Origin: VRUE01 sp033856275
GTDB taxonomy: Bacteria > Actinomycetota > Thermoleophilia > Solirubrobacterales > 70-9
Direction of reading: 5' to 3'
Assembly (NCBI GenBank): GCA_033856275.1
Contig: JAWVFJ010000047.1
Location: forward strand, 115,075-179,074
DNA length: 64,000 nt
The position numbers and the translations under genes were made by a program. The notes under the pieces are model-generated. The model worked only from the letters and a program-made list of their open reading frames with translations, had not been told where the DNA came from and ran no database searches. Position 1 is the first letter of the stretch, and the number at the start of each line of letters is the position of its first letter. Below, one piece after another: positions 56,617 to 64,000 of the stretch.

Positions 56617-58257
56617 TTACATCATCCCGCCCATGTCTGGCATGCCGCCGGGCATTCCGCCGCCAGCGGCGCCTTCCTTTTCGGGCGGCTCGGCGATGAT
56701 CGCCTCGGTGACGAGGATGTTCTTGGCGATCGAGGCAGCATTCTGCAGCGCCGAGCGGGTGACCATGGTTGGGTCAATGACCCCGGCCCCGATCAGATCG
56801 CCGTAGGTTCCATCGGCCGCATTGAGGCCTTCGCCCGGTTTCAGGTCACGGACCTTGTTGACGACGACCGAGCCCTCCAGGCCGGAGTTCTCGGCGATCT
56901 GGCGAACCGGCTCCTCCAGCGCTCGGTGGACGATCCGAGCGCCGGTGGCCTCATCCGGATCCTCGTATTTGTCGACGTCGAGGTTGGATTGGGCGTTGAG
57001 CAGTGCTACCCCACCGCCCGGCACGACGCCCTCCTCGAGCGCGGCGCGAGTTGCCTGCAGCGCGTCCTCGACGCGGTGCTTCTTCTCCTTCATCTCGGTC
57101 TCGGTGGCGGCGCCGACCTTGACCACGGCGACACCGCCGGCCAGCTTGGCGAGGCGCTCCTGGAGCTTCTCGCGATCGAAGTCGGAATCGGTGTTCTCGA
57201 CTTCGTTTTTGATCTGGTTGATCCGGCCCTTGATGGCCTCCGAATCGCCGGCGCCGTCGATGATCGTCGTCGTGTCCTTGGATACGACGACACGGCGAGC
57301 TTTACCGAGTTGACTGAGCTGGGTGTTCTCGAGTTTGAGACCCATCTCCTCGGTGATCACCTCACCGCCGGTGAGGATCGCGATGTCCTCGAGCATCCGC
57401 TTGCGACGGTCGCCGAAGCCAGGCGCCTTGACGGCAACGCCGGTGAAGGTGCCGCGCAGCTTGTTGACGACGAGGGTCGCAAGGCACTCGCCCTCGACGT
57501 CCTCGGCGACGATCAGCAGCGGCTTGCCACCCTGCATCACCTGCTCGAGCACCGGCAGGATGTCCCGCACGGAGCCGATTTTCTGGTTGGCGATGAGGAT
57601 GTAGGGTTCCTCCAGCACCGCCTCCATGCGGTCCTGGTCGGTGACCATGTAAGGCGAGATGTAGCCCTTGTCGAACTGCATCCCCTCGGTGAACTCCAGC
57701 TCCATACCGAAGGTCTGGCCCTCCTCGACGTTGACCACGCCGTCCTTGCCGACCTTCTCGATCGCGTCGGCGATCACGTTGCCGATCTCGTCATCGGCGG
57801 CGGAGATGGCGGCGACGCGGGCGATCTGCTCCTTGCCGGCGACCTCCTTTGACTGCTTCTCGCGCAGGTCCTCGACGACGTCGTCGACAGCCTTCTCGAT
57901 GCCGCGGCGCAGGGCCAGCGGGTTGGCGCCGGCGGCGACGTTCTTGAGGCCCTGGCGGACGATGATCTGGGCCAGCAGCGTCGCTGTCGTGGTGCCGTCA
58001 CCGGCGACGTCGTTGGTCGCCGTGGCGACCTCGCGGACGAGCTGGGCACCCTGGTTCTCGAAGACATCCTCGACTTCGACCTCACGGGCGATGGTGACGC
58101 CGTCGTTGGTGATCGTCGGCGCGCCGAACTTCTTGTCGAGCACGACGTAGCGACCCTTCGGCCCAAGGGTGACCTTGACCGCGTCGGCAACAGCGTCGAC
58201 GCCGTTCTGCAAGGCCCCCCGCGCATCCTCTCTGTACTTCAGCTCCTTGTGAGCCAT
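56617..58257 (-). CDS. groEL: Chaperonin GroEL (60 kDa)
   Basis: A 546-residue chaperonin subunit. VDAVADAVKVTLGPKGRYVVLDKKFGAPTITNDGVTIA, GDGTTTATLLA (ATP site), RRKRMLEDIAILTGG and the C-terminal GGMPGGMPDMGGMM tail are unmistakable. Actinobacterial length. Downstream of groES by 41 bp, sharing its CIRCE-controlled promoter. Confidence 0.98.
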   Translation of the reverse strand: MAHKELKYREDARGALQNGVDAVADAVKVTLGPKGRYVVLDKKFGAPTITNDGVTIAREVEVEDVFENQGAQLVREVATATNDVAGDGTTTATLLAQIIVRQGLKNVAAGANPLALRRGIEKAVDDVVEDLREKQSKEVAGKEQIARVAAISAADDEIGNVIADAIEKVGKDGVVNVEEGQTFGMELEFTEGMQFDKGYISPYMVTDQDRMEAVLEEPYILIANQKIGSVRDILPVLEQVMQGGKPLLIVAEDVEGECLATLVVNKLRGTFTGVAVKAPGFGDRRKRMLEDIAILTGGEVITEEMGLKLENTQLSQLGKARRVVVSKDTTTIIDGAGDSEAIKGRINQIKNEVENTDSDFDREKLQERLAKLAGGVAVVKVGAATETEMKEKKHRVEDALQATRAALEEGVVPGGGVALLNAQSNLDVDKYEDPDEATGARIVHRALEEPVRQIAENSGLEGSVVVNKVRDLKPGEGLNAADGTYGDLIGAGVIDPTMVTRSALQNAASIAKNILVTEAIIAEPPEKEGAAGGGMPGGMPDMGGMM

Positions 58258-58298
58258 CTCTTTTCAGTCCTCCTTGTTCTAAGTCTGTTGGCGACGGG

Positions 58299-58586
58299 CT
58301 AGCCGAGCTTGGCGAGGACGTCTGACTCGCGCAGCACGAGCAGTTCCTCGTCCTCGACGGTGACCTCGGTGCCGCCGTATTTGGAGTAGAGGACCTCATC
58401 GCCCTCACTCACGTCGAGCGGCCGGCGGCTGCCGTCCTCGTTGATGGCGCCATCGCCGACGGCGACGACCTTGCCCTTTTGGGGCTTCTCCTTCGCCGTA
58501 TCGGGGAGGACGATGCCGCTCGCGGTCGTCTCCTCCTCTTCGATCGGCTTCACGATCAGCCGGTCCCCGAGGGGCTTCAGCTTCAT
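58299..58586 (-). CDS. groES: Co-chaperonin GroES (10 kDa)
   Basis: A 95-residue protein: MKLKPLGDRLIVKPIEEEETTASGIVLPDTAKEKPQKGKVVAVG with the mobile loop and the DEVLYSKYGGTEV strand. GGAGGT 7 nt before the ATG. Confidence 0.98.
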   Translation of the reverse strand: MKLKPLGDRLIVKPIEEEETTASGIVLPDTAKEKPQKGKVVAVGDGAINEDGSRRPLDVSEGDEVLYSKYGGTEVTVEDEELLVLRESDVLAKLG

Positions 58587-58636
58587 CCGTATACCTCCAT
58601 CGTTAGGTCAGGGGTGGTTCAGAAGTCAGAACTGGA

Positions 58637-58663
58637 TTGGCACTCTGCAGGTGAGAGTGCCAA
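58637..58663. promoter_or_regulatory. CIRCE operator (HrcA site)
   Basis: TTGGCACTC-N9-GAGTGCCAA, a perfect inverted repeat two bases off the TTAGCACTC consensus, about 50 bp upstream of groES. HrcA repression of groESL is expected; hrcA itself is not in the window. Confidence 0.92.
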
Positions 58664-58741
58664 GGACCGAAAAGATAGCGAGTTGGGCAACCTTGCGGCT
58701 GACGGGCCATGTTCCCCCTTGTAGGCCCGTCCGCGACGCTG

Positions 58742-59215
58742 TCAACCGCTAGCGAGCAGGCGACAGCCCAACAACTGCGCTATTCCCTCGCCGCCGCGAG
58801 CCATCACCCAATCGTGGTTCCACTCGAAGATCGGTCGTGCGAGGGGCGCCAGCAGGTTCATCCAGGCCTTGCTGGTGGCCACGTTCCACTCGTAGAGGAC
58901 GGCGGTGACACCGTCCTGCTCATAGAGCCGCCAGCGGCCCACGCCACTCAACTCGCCCACCGCATCGCCCTCGAGCAGGTGGTGACGCTCGATCCGCGTC
59001 GTCGTCACCTCGAACTCGACCCGATAGGGCAGCAGGCTCTTCCAGACCATGCGGGCAACGGTGCCGACGCCGCCATCGTTGCCGGGACGGATTTCCTCAG
59101 CCTCCTCGACGCCGCGCCACCATTGTGGCCAGCTCGCCTGATCGTAGATCGCCTCCCAGACCTGCTCGCGCGGAGCCTCCAGCAGCCAGGTGGTGAGGAA
59201 CCTGTAATCGGCCAT
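58742..59215 (-). CDS. SRPBCC family protein
   Basis: 157 residues from ATG 59215 (YRFLTTWLLEAPREQVWEAIYD, then RMVWKSLLPYRVEFEVTTTRIER and the C-terminal helix FEWNHDWVMARGGEG). Same fold as the two START-like proteins near 1 and 7.4 kb. A small-ligand binding or cyclase role; ligand unknown. The frame to 59257 is less likely. Confidence 0.8.
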   Translation of the reverse strand: MADYRFLTTWLLEAPREQVWEAIYDQASWPQWWRGVEEAEEIRPGNDGGVGTVARMVWKSLLPYRVEFEVTTTRIERHHLLEGDAVGELSGVGRWRLYEQDGVTAVLYEWNVATSKAWMNLLAPLARPIFEWNHDWVMARGGEGIAQLLGCRLLASG

Positions 59216-59315
59216 CAAAGAGGTCGGCCCGCGGCGGACGCGGAAGCAAGCGAGCAAGATCGCCGGTAAGGATCAGTGCGAGGGAGCGGAGAACAGAGCA
59301 CGCGCGCGGCGGTTC

Positions 59316-59720
59316 TTAGTTGTGGTGCGGAGTCTCGCCATTGCCGAAGTGAGCGCCGGGGGGCTCGACTATCTGCGAGAAGCGGATCACGGTGACGGCT
59401 TCGTCAGGCGCGACCGGTCGCGCGTAGATCTGTTCGAGGAACTTGATCTCCTCCTCGATGCGGCGGAACTCCGGATTGTCGTGCTCGATGTCGCGCGGCG
59501 AGAGCTCGGAAACCCGCTTCACCTCAACGTCGTCGATCACGGCGGTGAAGATCTTCTCGCGCGGACTGTGGCGAAAGCCGACGGTGATCCAGACGACCTG
59601 GCCGCGCTCGTACTTGTTGCTCTTGTCACCAAGCCGGATCGTCGCGGTCTTACGACCGCGCTTGAGCTGGTCGACGAAAACCGGCGAGTAGAAGTTGAGT
59701 ACGTAGATACCGCCCCGCAT
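59316..59720 (-). CDS. ASCH-domain protein
   Basis: A 134-residue protein. YSPVFVDQLKRGRKTATIRLGDKS and GQVVWITVGFRHSPREKIFTAVIDDVEVKRVSELS are the ASCH (PUA-like) core with the conserved G-KTxTxR nucleic-acid-binding loop; a C-terminal helix follows. RNA or modified-base binding is inferred from the family. TACGCT (minus strand) lies 9 nt before the start. Confidence 0.82.
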   Translation of the reverse strand: MRGGIYVLNFYSPVFVDQLKRGRKTATIRLGDKSNKYERGQVVWITVGFRHSPREKIFTAVIDDVEVKRVSELSPRDIEHDNPEFRRIEEEIKFLEQIYARPVAPDEAVTVIRFSQIVEPPGAHFGNGETPHHN

Positions 59721-59835
59721 CGGGCAGCGAGCGTATCTGACCAGGGCCCGCGCGGGCCCGGCGGGCTTGGGTGGAAGGCGTGATCCCCAGGCGGTTCACG
59801 GGTTCGAAGCCGGTGAATTTCTTGCTGACCCAAGC

Positions 59836-59864
59836 TTGGACATTTGTCCACCCAGGGTTACAGG
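59836..59864 (+). promoter_or_regulatory. Promoter with overlapping inverted repeat, RTX gene
   Basis: TTGGAC (59836-59841), 17-bp spacer, TACAGG (59859-59864). The inverted repeat TGGACA-TT-TGTCCA (59837-59850) overlaps the -35, the position of a repressor operator. Gives a ~22-nt leader with GGGAGG before GTG 59893. Confidence 0.5.
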
Positions 59865-59892
59865 TGCGCGAGGAACGGGTCGATGGGAGGAC

Positions 59893-61779
59893 GTGAGGCA
59901 ATTCAGGTCCCACCGCCCCCGCACTCTCTCTGGCGCCGCCCTGGCCTGTGCTGCCCTCTGTCTGCTCGCGTTCGCGGCCAGCGCCAGCGCCGCAAAGTGC
60001 AACGGCAAGCACGCGACGATCGTCGGCACCGCCGGCAATGACGTGCTCGTCGGTAAAGGCGCCAGCGACGTGATCTACGGAGGGGGCGGCAACGACCGAA
60101 TCAGCGGCGGGCCGAACGGCAACGACACGATTTGTGGCGGACCTGGCGACGACAAGATCTACGGCGGGCGCGGCTTCGACGCTCTCTACGGAGAAGGCGG
60201 CAACGACCACCTCGACGGAGGCACCGGCTCCGACCACGTTGACGGGGAAAGTGGCAACGATGACCTCACCGGGGATAAGGGCAAGGACAGCCTTCTGGGC
60301 GGCAGCGGCGACGACAAGTTGCTCGGCCAGAAAGGGCCCGACACCCTGATCGGCGGTGCCGGCGACGACTACGCCAACGGCGAAAAGGGCAGCGACAACG
60401 AGGACGGGGGCGGCGGCAACGACATGCTCTTCGGTGACAAGGGCAACGACGAAATCGAAGGCGGAGTCGGCAGCGATCACATCGAAGGCGGCCCGGGAGA
60501 TGATCCCAAGCTCGAAGGCGGGGGAGACAGCGACTTCGTCTATGGGGGCGCCGGCAGCGATCACGCTGACGGGGGTAGCGGCGACGGCGACGTGGTTCGC
60601 GGCGACAGCGGCGAAGACACGCTCGACGGCGGCCCCGGCGCACGCGACATCGTCTCCTACGCCAGCGCCACCCGCGGTGCCGTAACGGTCGACCTCTCCT
60701 CCGGCCATTCGAAAGGCGACGGACACGACGCGCTGCAGGGCTTCGAGGACGTGGTTGGCTCGCCACAAGGCGACAACATCGTTGGCGACACTGAAGTAAA
60801 CCGCCTCGACGGTGGGGTCGGCAACGACAACCTCGATGGCATGGGTGGTCCGGACGAAGCCTTCGGCGGCGCCGGCAGCGACGAATGCAACGGCTTCGCA
60901 GCCGAGTACTCCTGCGGCGCCGAAGAGACGCCGCCGGGGAACGGCACCTTCGTCACCCTCAACCAGGGACTAGACGGCAGCAGTCTGATCGTGCAGGGAG
61001 ACGACAGCCCCAACGACATCGTCGTCTCTTTCAATGGCGGTTGGACGGTCTCTAACAACGGTCCGATCGTTGCCGGCGAAAGCTGCCAAATGGACAGTGG
61101 GGGTACGTCGGTCACGTGTCCGACAAGCACCGCGACCGGCCTCGTGGTGATTACCGGCGGCGGCGGCGATGACTCGGTCGACATCGGCCAGAGCGTCCCG
61201 GCCGGCGTCAAGGTTCGCGTCAACGGCAACGCCGGCTCAGACACGCTCAGCGGCGGCGTCGGCGACGACGTGCTGGAAGCGGGGGAGAACTACAACGGCC
61301 CCGACAACGGCAACGACACGCTGATCGGCAACGCCGGCAGCGACGTGCTCTACGCCGATCCAGGCGCCGACCAGCTCAATGGTGGTCCCGGCAACGACCT
61401 GCTCGTCTCTTCGGTCGAGGTCTGCCAGGGCCACACCTACAGTGGCGGCCCCGGCGAGGACACGGTCTCCTACGGTCGCTCCAACGCGAACATGCACGTG
61501 GAACTCGACGGCAGCGGCGCTCCCCCCGGTTGTGGCAACCCCGACCACGTCCTCGGCGACAACGAGGACCTCGAGGGCTCCGACGGCTCCGACGTCCTGA
61601 TCGGCGACAACGGCGCCAACAGCCTCTTCGGGCACCTCGGCGCCGACACCTTCATCGGCAAGGGTGGCAACGACTCGATCGAAGCGATCGACGGCCAGCG
61701 CGACAAAGCCATCGATTGCGGTGGTGGCGATGACGACGCCGCCAAGGATGGATCCGATCCGCAGCCGAACAGCTGCTGA
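59893..61779 (+). CDS. Secreted RTX-type calcium-binding repeat protein
   Basis: A 628-residue protein with a signal peptide (TLSGAALACAALCLLAFAASASA). About 15 GGxGxDxxx nonapeptides form two blocks (about residues 35-340 and 430-600), each repeat binding Ca2+ in a parallel beta-roll. A non-RTX beta domain (GLDGSSLIVQGDDSPNDIVVSF) lies between, with scattered Cys. No catalytic domain or C-terminal RTX type I secretion signal; Sec export fits a Gram-positive host. GTG start; GGGAGG only 2 nt upstream. Likely surface or matrix role. Confidence 0.9.
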   Translation: MRQFRSHRPRTLSGAALACAALCLLAFAASASAAKCNGKHATIVGTAGNDVLVGKGASDVIYGGGGNDRISGGPNGNDTICGGPGDDKIYGGRGFDALYGEGGNDHLDGGTGSDHVDGESGNDDLTGDKGKDSLLGGSGDDKLLGQKGPDTLIGGAGDDYANGEKGSDNEDGGGGNDMLFGDKGNDEIEGGVGSDHIEGGPGDDPKLEGGGDSDFVYGGAGSDHADGGSGDGDVVRGDSGEDTLDGGPGARDIVSYASATRGAVTVDLSSGHSKGDGHDALQGFEDVVGSPQGDNIVGDTEVNRLDGGVGNDNLDGMGGPDEAFGGAGSDECNGFAAEYSCGAEETPPGNGTFVTLNQGLDGSSLIVQGDDSPNDIVVSFNGGWTVSNNGPIVAGESCQMDSGGTSVTCPTSTATGLVVITGGGGDDSVDIGQSVPAGVKVRVNGNAGSDTLSGGVGDDVLEAGENYNGPDNGNDTLIGNAGSDVLYADPGADQLNGGPGNDLLVSSVEVCQGHTYSGGPGEDTVSYGRSNANMHVELDGSGAPPGCGNPDHVLGDNEDLEGSDGSDVLIGDNGANSLFGHLGADTFIGKGGNDSIEAIDGQRDKAIDCGGGDDDAAKDGSDPQPNSC

Positions 61780-61794
61780 GGACCAGCCCCCGGT

Positions 61795-62496
61795 TTAAAA
61801 GATGTAGTTACTCAGCTTCTCGGGCGCGAGCACGGTAACTCGACCGCGACCGGGGCGGACGATTCCGGCCCGCTCGAGATCGGCAAGAAAGCGGCTGACG
61901 CTCTCGCGCGAAGTGCCCGCCAGCTGAGCCAGGTCGGCCTGGTTCATGCGAATCGTCAGCTCGCCCCCCTCGTTCTCTCGCGGCGACTCCTCAGCGACCA
62001 ACTGAGAGAGCACGCCGGCGACCCGGCTGGGCACGGTCTGAAAAGACTGACGAGAGATCCGCTCGTTGGCGGTGCGCAGGCGCCGTACCAGGGCCGCGAT
62101 CAGCTTCACCGTGATCTCGGGATGACGAGCAAGCAGCGCTCGCACCTCGCCCGCCGGCAGCGCGAGCAGCTCGCCGTCGGTGAGCGCCTCGACGCTCGCC
62201 GAGCGGACCTCGCCGTCGAGCATCGCCAGCTCGCCGAAGATGTCGCCGGTGCCGAGCGTCGCCAGCGTGATCGCCCGCCCGTCGGAGTGCTCGCGAGTGA
62301 CTCGGAAGCTGCCGTCGCGAACGATGTAGCAGGCATCGGAACGATCGCCCTCGTGGAAGACACGGGTCCCCGTCGGGAAGGAGCGGGCGACCGCAACTCG
62401 CGAGAAGCGCTCCAGCTCCGCCGCCTCGAGGTCGGAGAACAGCGGCACGCTGCGTAGCAGCTCGACCGGCCCCGACCCCTCCTCACGATCTGCCAT
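61795..62496 (-). CDS. Crp/Fnr-family transcriptional regulator
   Basis: A 233-residue protein. Cyclic-nucleotide-binding beta-roll at the N-terminus (FSRVAVARSFPTGTRVFHEGDRSDACYIV, GDIFGELAMLDGEVRSASVEALTDGELL) and a Crp-type HTH at the C-terminus (MNQADLAQLAGTSRESVSRFLADLERAGIV). GE-x(9)-R phosphate-cassette spacing suggests cAMP-like ligand binding. GATAAT (62504-62509) ends 7 nt before the ATG. Confidence 0.93.
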   Translation of the reverse strand: MADREEGSGPVELLRSVPLFSDLEAAELERFSRVAVARSFPTGTRVFHEGDRSDACYIVRDGSFRVTREHSDGRAITLATLGTGDIFGELAMLDGEVRSASVEALTDGELLALPAGEVRALLARHPEITVKLIAALVRRLRTANERISRQSFQTVPSRVAGVLSQLVAEESPRENEGGELTIRMNQADLAQLAGTSRESVSRFLADLERAGIVRPGRGRVTVLAPEKLSNYIF

Positions 62497-62503
62497 CCCG
62501 TCG

Positions 62504-62509
62504 ATTATC
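62504..62509 (-). promoter_or_regulatory. -10 hexamer GATAAT, leaderless spacing
   Basis: GATAAT then 7 nt then ATG 62496. Confidence 0.5.
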
Positions 62510-62523
62510 GCGCTTGGCGACGC

Positions 62524-64000
62524 TCAGCGGGCAGCGAGGGTCAGCTTGCGGGGGCCGCGGCTGAAACCGGCACCGAGCAGGAGGTCCTCTTGGCCGGAGC
62601 CGATCACCGGGTCGCCGTCGAACCGCTCGATCGCCAGTTTGGGCAGGCGGCCGTCGCTGACCGCTCGCGCGAGGGCCTGCACGGCGCTTGCCAGCTCCTC
62701 CTCGCTCATCTCGGCTAGCCGGAGGATGCCGCGGCCGCCGCGCTCGACGTAGAGCACGGGGGCGCCATCGCGCATCAGCAGATAGGCACCGGGGGCGCGG
62801 GCCGGCCGGCGACGCTCGTTGGCCGCCGGTTTCGGCCACGGCAGCGAGGCCCCGTAGGGATTGGCCGGGTCCACGGCGGAGAGGAGCAGGAACGAGCCGT
62901 CCTCGAAGGGCAGAGAGCGCAGTCGCTCGACCGCGCCGGGCAGGGCGAACTGAGCGCCGCCGAGGCCCTCGACGAAGTAGCCGCGGCGAGCGGTGCCGAG
63001 CAACTCGAGGTTTCCGAGCTCGGCGTAGAGAGTGGAGAAGCCGCCGGGAATGCCCTCGGCCAGGACCGTCTCGCGGGTGACGATGCCGTAGCGCTCCAGC
63101 ATCAGCTCGGCCTGGGCGCGCAGGCGCGGGCCGGCGGCGGGAGCGTTCTCGAAGAGCGGCGCGGTCAGCGACCAGCGGCCCTGCACCGCGGCGCCGGCAG
63201 CCCTGCGGCGAGCAAAGCGACGGCCGCGCTGCTCGGGCGGGAGCGCCGCTCGCAAGCGCGGCGTACGCAGTGGCGAGAAGGCGTCGTTGCTCACCTCGCC
63301 GGACCAGGCGAGATCCCAGAGGGCGCCGTGCAGCGCCTCCGCCGGATGGTCGAGATCGGTCACCAGGTCGAGCCAGAAGGCGGGGCCGGCGGCCAGGCGC
63401 TCGCGGATCGCCTCGTGGACCTCTCCCTCCGGCTTCTCCAACTTCACGTTGGTCGGCGGTGGGCCCGCGAGACGGACGTCGTCGCGGAAGTAGAGGGCGA
63501 CGCGACCGTCACTGCGGCCACGGGCACCGGCGCCGATCCAAACGACTTCGCCGCTGGTGCAGAGTTCGTCGAGCCAGGTGGGCGAGTAGGCGCCGAGGCG
63601 GCGCGGCAACACATCGGCCTCCCAGACTTTCGGCGTGAGGACGATGCCCTGCAGCGGCACCAGCGCCTCGCGCAGGCGATCGATGCCGGCGCCGGCGGGA
63701 CGGTGGACGTCGACGTTCTGCCAGGACGGCAGGAAGCGCGCGAGCTCGGCCGGGTCGACCGCCTCGACCTCGTGGCGAAGCGCGGCGACGCTGGCGCGCC
63801 GGACCCGGCGCAGCACGTCGGAGTCGCACCACTCGCGCTCTGAGCCGCCGGGCAGCAGCTCGCCACGGACGAGCTCGCCCGCGCGCTCGAGCTGCTTCAG
63901 CGCCGGGGTGACATCGACGCCGAGACGATTGGCGAGCTGCTCGGTTGGAAACGGCCCGTGGCTACGGGCGTAGCGGCGGACCAGGTTGAGCATCGCGTCC
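62524..64000 (-). CDS. lhr: Lhr-type DNA/RNA helicase, C-terminal part (5' cut by window edge)
   Basis: 492 residues seen; the frame is still open at 64000. The region matches the C-terminal domain of large helicase-related Lhr: repeated winged-helix parts (TEQLANRLGVDVTPALKQLERAGELVRGEL, ELMLERYGIVTRETVLAEGIPGGFSTLYAELGNLELLGTARRGYFVEGLGGAQFALPGAVERLR). The DEAD/H motor lies off the window. Lhr acts in DNA repair or RNA metabolism as a 3'-5' helicase. Confidence 0.88.
   Translation of the reverse strand, partial: DAMLNLVRRYARSHGPFPTEQLANRLGVDVTPALKQLERAGELVRGELLPGGSEREWCDSDVLRRVRRASVAALRHEVEAVDPAELARFLPSWQNVDVHRPAGAGIDRLREALVPLQGIVLTPKVWEADVLPRRLGAYSPTWLDELCTSGEVVWIGAGARGRSDGRVALYFRDDVRLAGPPPTNVKLEKPEGEVHEAIRERLAAGPAFWLDLVTDLDHPAEALHGALWDLAWSGEVSNDAFSPLRTPRLRAALPPEQRGRRFARRRAAGAAVQGRWSLTAPLFENAPAAGPRLRAQAELMLERYGIVTRETVLAEGIPGGFSTLYAELGNLELLGTARRGYFVEGLGGAQFALPGAVERLRSLPFEDGSFLLLSAVDPANPYGASLPWPKPAANERRRPARAPGAYLLMRDGAPVLYVERGGRGILRLAEMSEEELASAVQALARAVSDGRLPKLAIERFDGDPVIGSGQEDLLLGAGFSRGPRKLTLAAR

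Noticed and set aside
59790..59830. tRNA-like T-loop sequence GGTTCGAAGCC upstream of the RTX gene
   Set aside because: No matching acceptor, D-arm or anticodon stem around it.
60050..61400. Short spaced DNA repeats resembling a CRISPR array
   Set aside because: They are the coding repeats of GGxGxD calcium-binding nonapeptides, in frame and imperfect; no constant spacers.

Overview
The window is about 64 kb of high-GC actinobacterial chromosome. The most likely source is the class Thermoleophilia (Solirubrobacterales-like). This is inferred from the many large secreted beta-propeller/Ig-like proteins with Cys-paired repeats, a stand-alone ArsR-like HTH regulator, an extended Mrp (MIP18-ParA) protein, a CIRCE-controlled groESL and, most tellingly, start codons that sit 5-10 nt after a TANNNT hexamer (leaderless transcripts). 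No rRNA or marker gene fixes the taxonomy.

Layout. 1-9.8 kb: a GH26-like glycosidase (5' cut off by the window), small enzymes (MBL hydrolase, SRPBCC proteins, metallophosphoesterase, RibD-type reductase, SDR, aldo/keto reductase), a 14-TM MFS exporter and an LtrA-type membrane protein. 9.8-16.4 kb: a branched-chain-amino-acid-type (HAAT) ABC importer (lipoprotein, LivH, fused LivM-LivG, LivF) with a Rieske oxygenase and a GntR regulator, which reads as uptake plus ring hydroxylation of an aromatic or carboxylic substrate. 16.7-19.2 kb: an unusual toroid-AAA+ ATPase next to tRNA-Arg. 19.2-27.3 kb: chromosomal core with thioesterase, enoyl-CoA hydratase, pyruvate kinase, P450, tRNA-Ser(GCT), a PLP fold-III enzyme, an FAD sugar-lactone oxidase and an MFS protein.

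27.36-46.48 kb: a genomic island in tRNA-Ser(TGA), bounded by a perfect 59-bp direct repeat (27393-27451 and 46419-46477). The left part is a decayed conjugative element with small accessory genes: a HEPN-like gene and its upstream partner, a MobF-relaxase 3' remnant, a HicB-like protein, and a DUF4238 / acidic peptide / DUF6338 module. A second, diverged copy of the element's right end at 32679-32744 suggests that two related elements inserted in tandem. The right part carries an SAH-hydrolase-like / HD / WS-DGAT operon divergent from an MMPL exporter (a plausible lipid synthesis and export locus) and a block of secreted proteins. No integrase gene is visible.

46.5-64 kb: core genes again: O-methyltransferase, K+ channel, cyclophilin, a secreted Ig-like protein, Mrp, a possible 19-residue peptide, an HTH regulator, GNAT, ferredoxin, an NmrA-like SDR overlapping a second GH26-like paralogue, groES-groEL under CIRCE, an ASCH protein, a large RTX-type calcium-repeat secreted protein, a Crp/Fnr regulator and the C-terminal part of an Lhr helicase running off the right edge.
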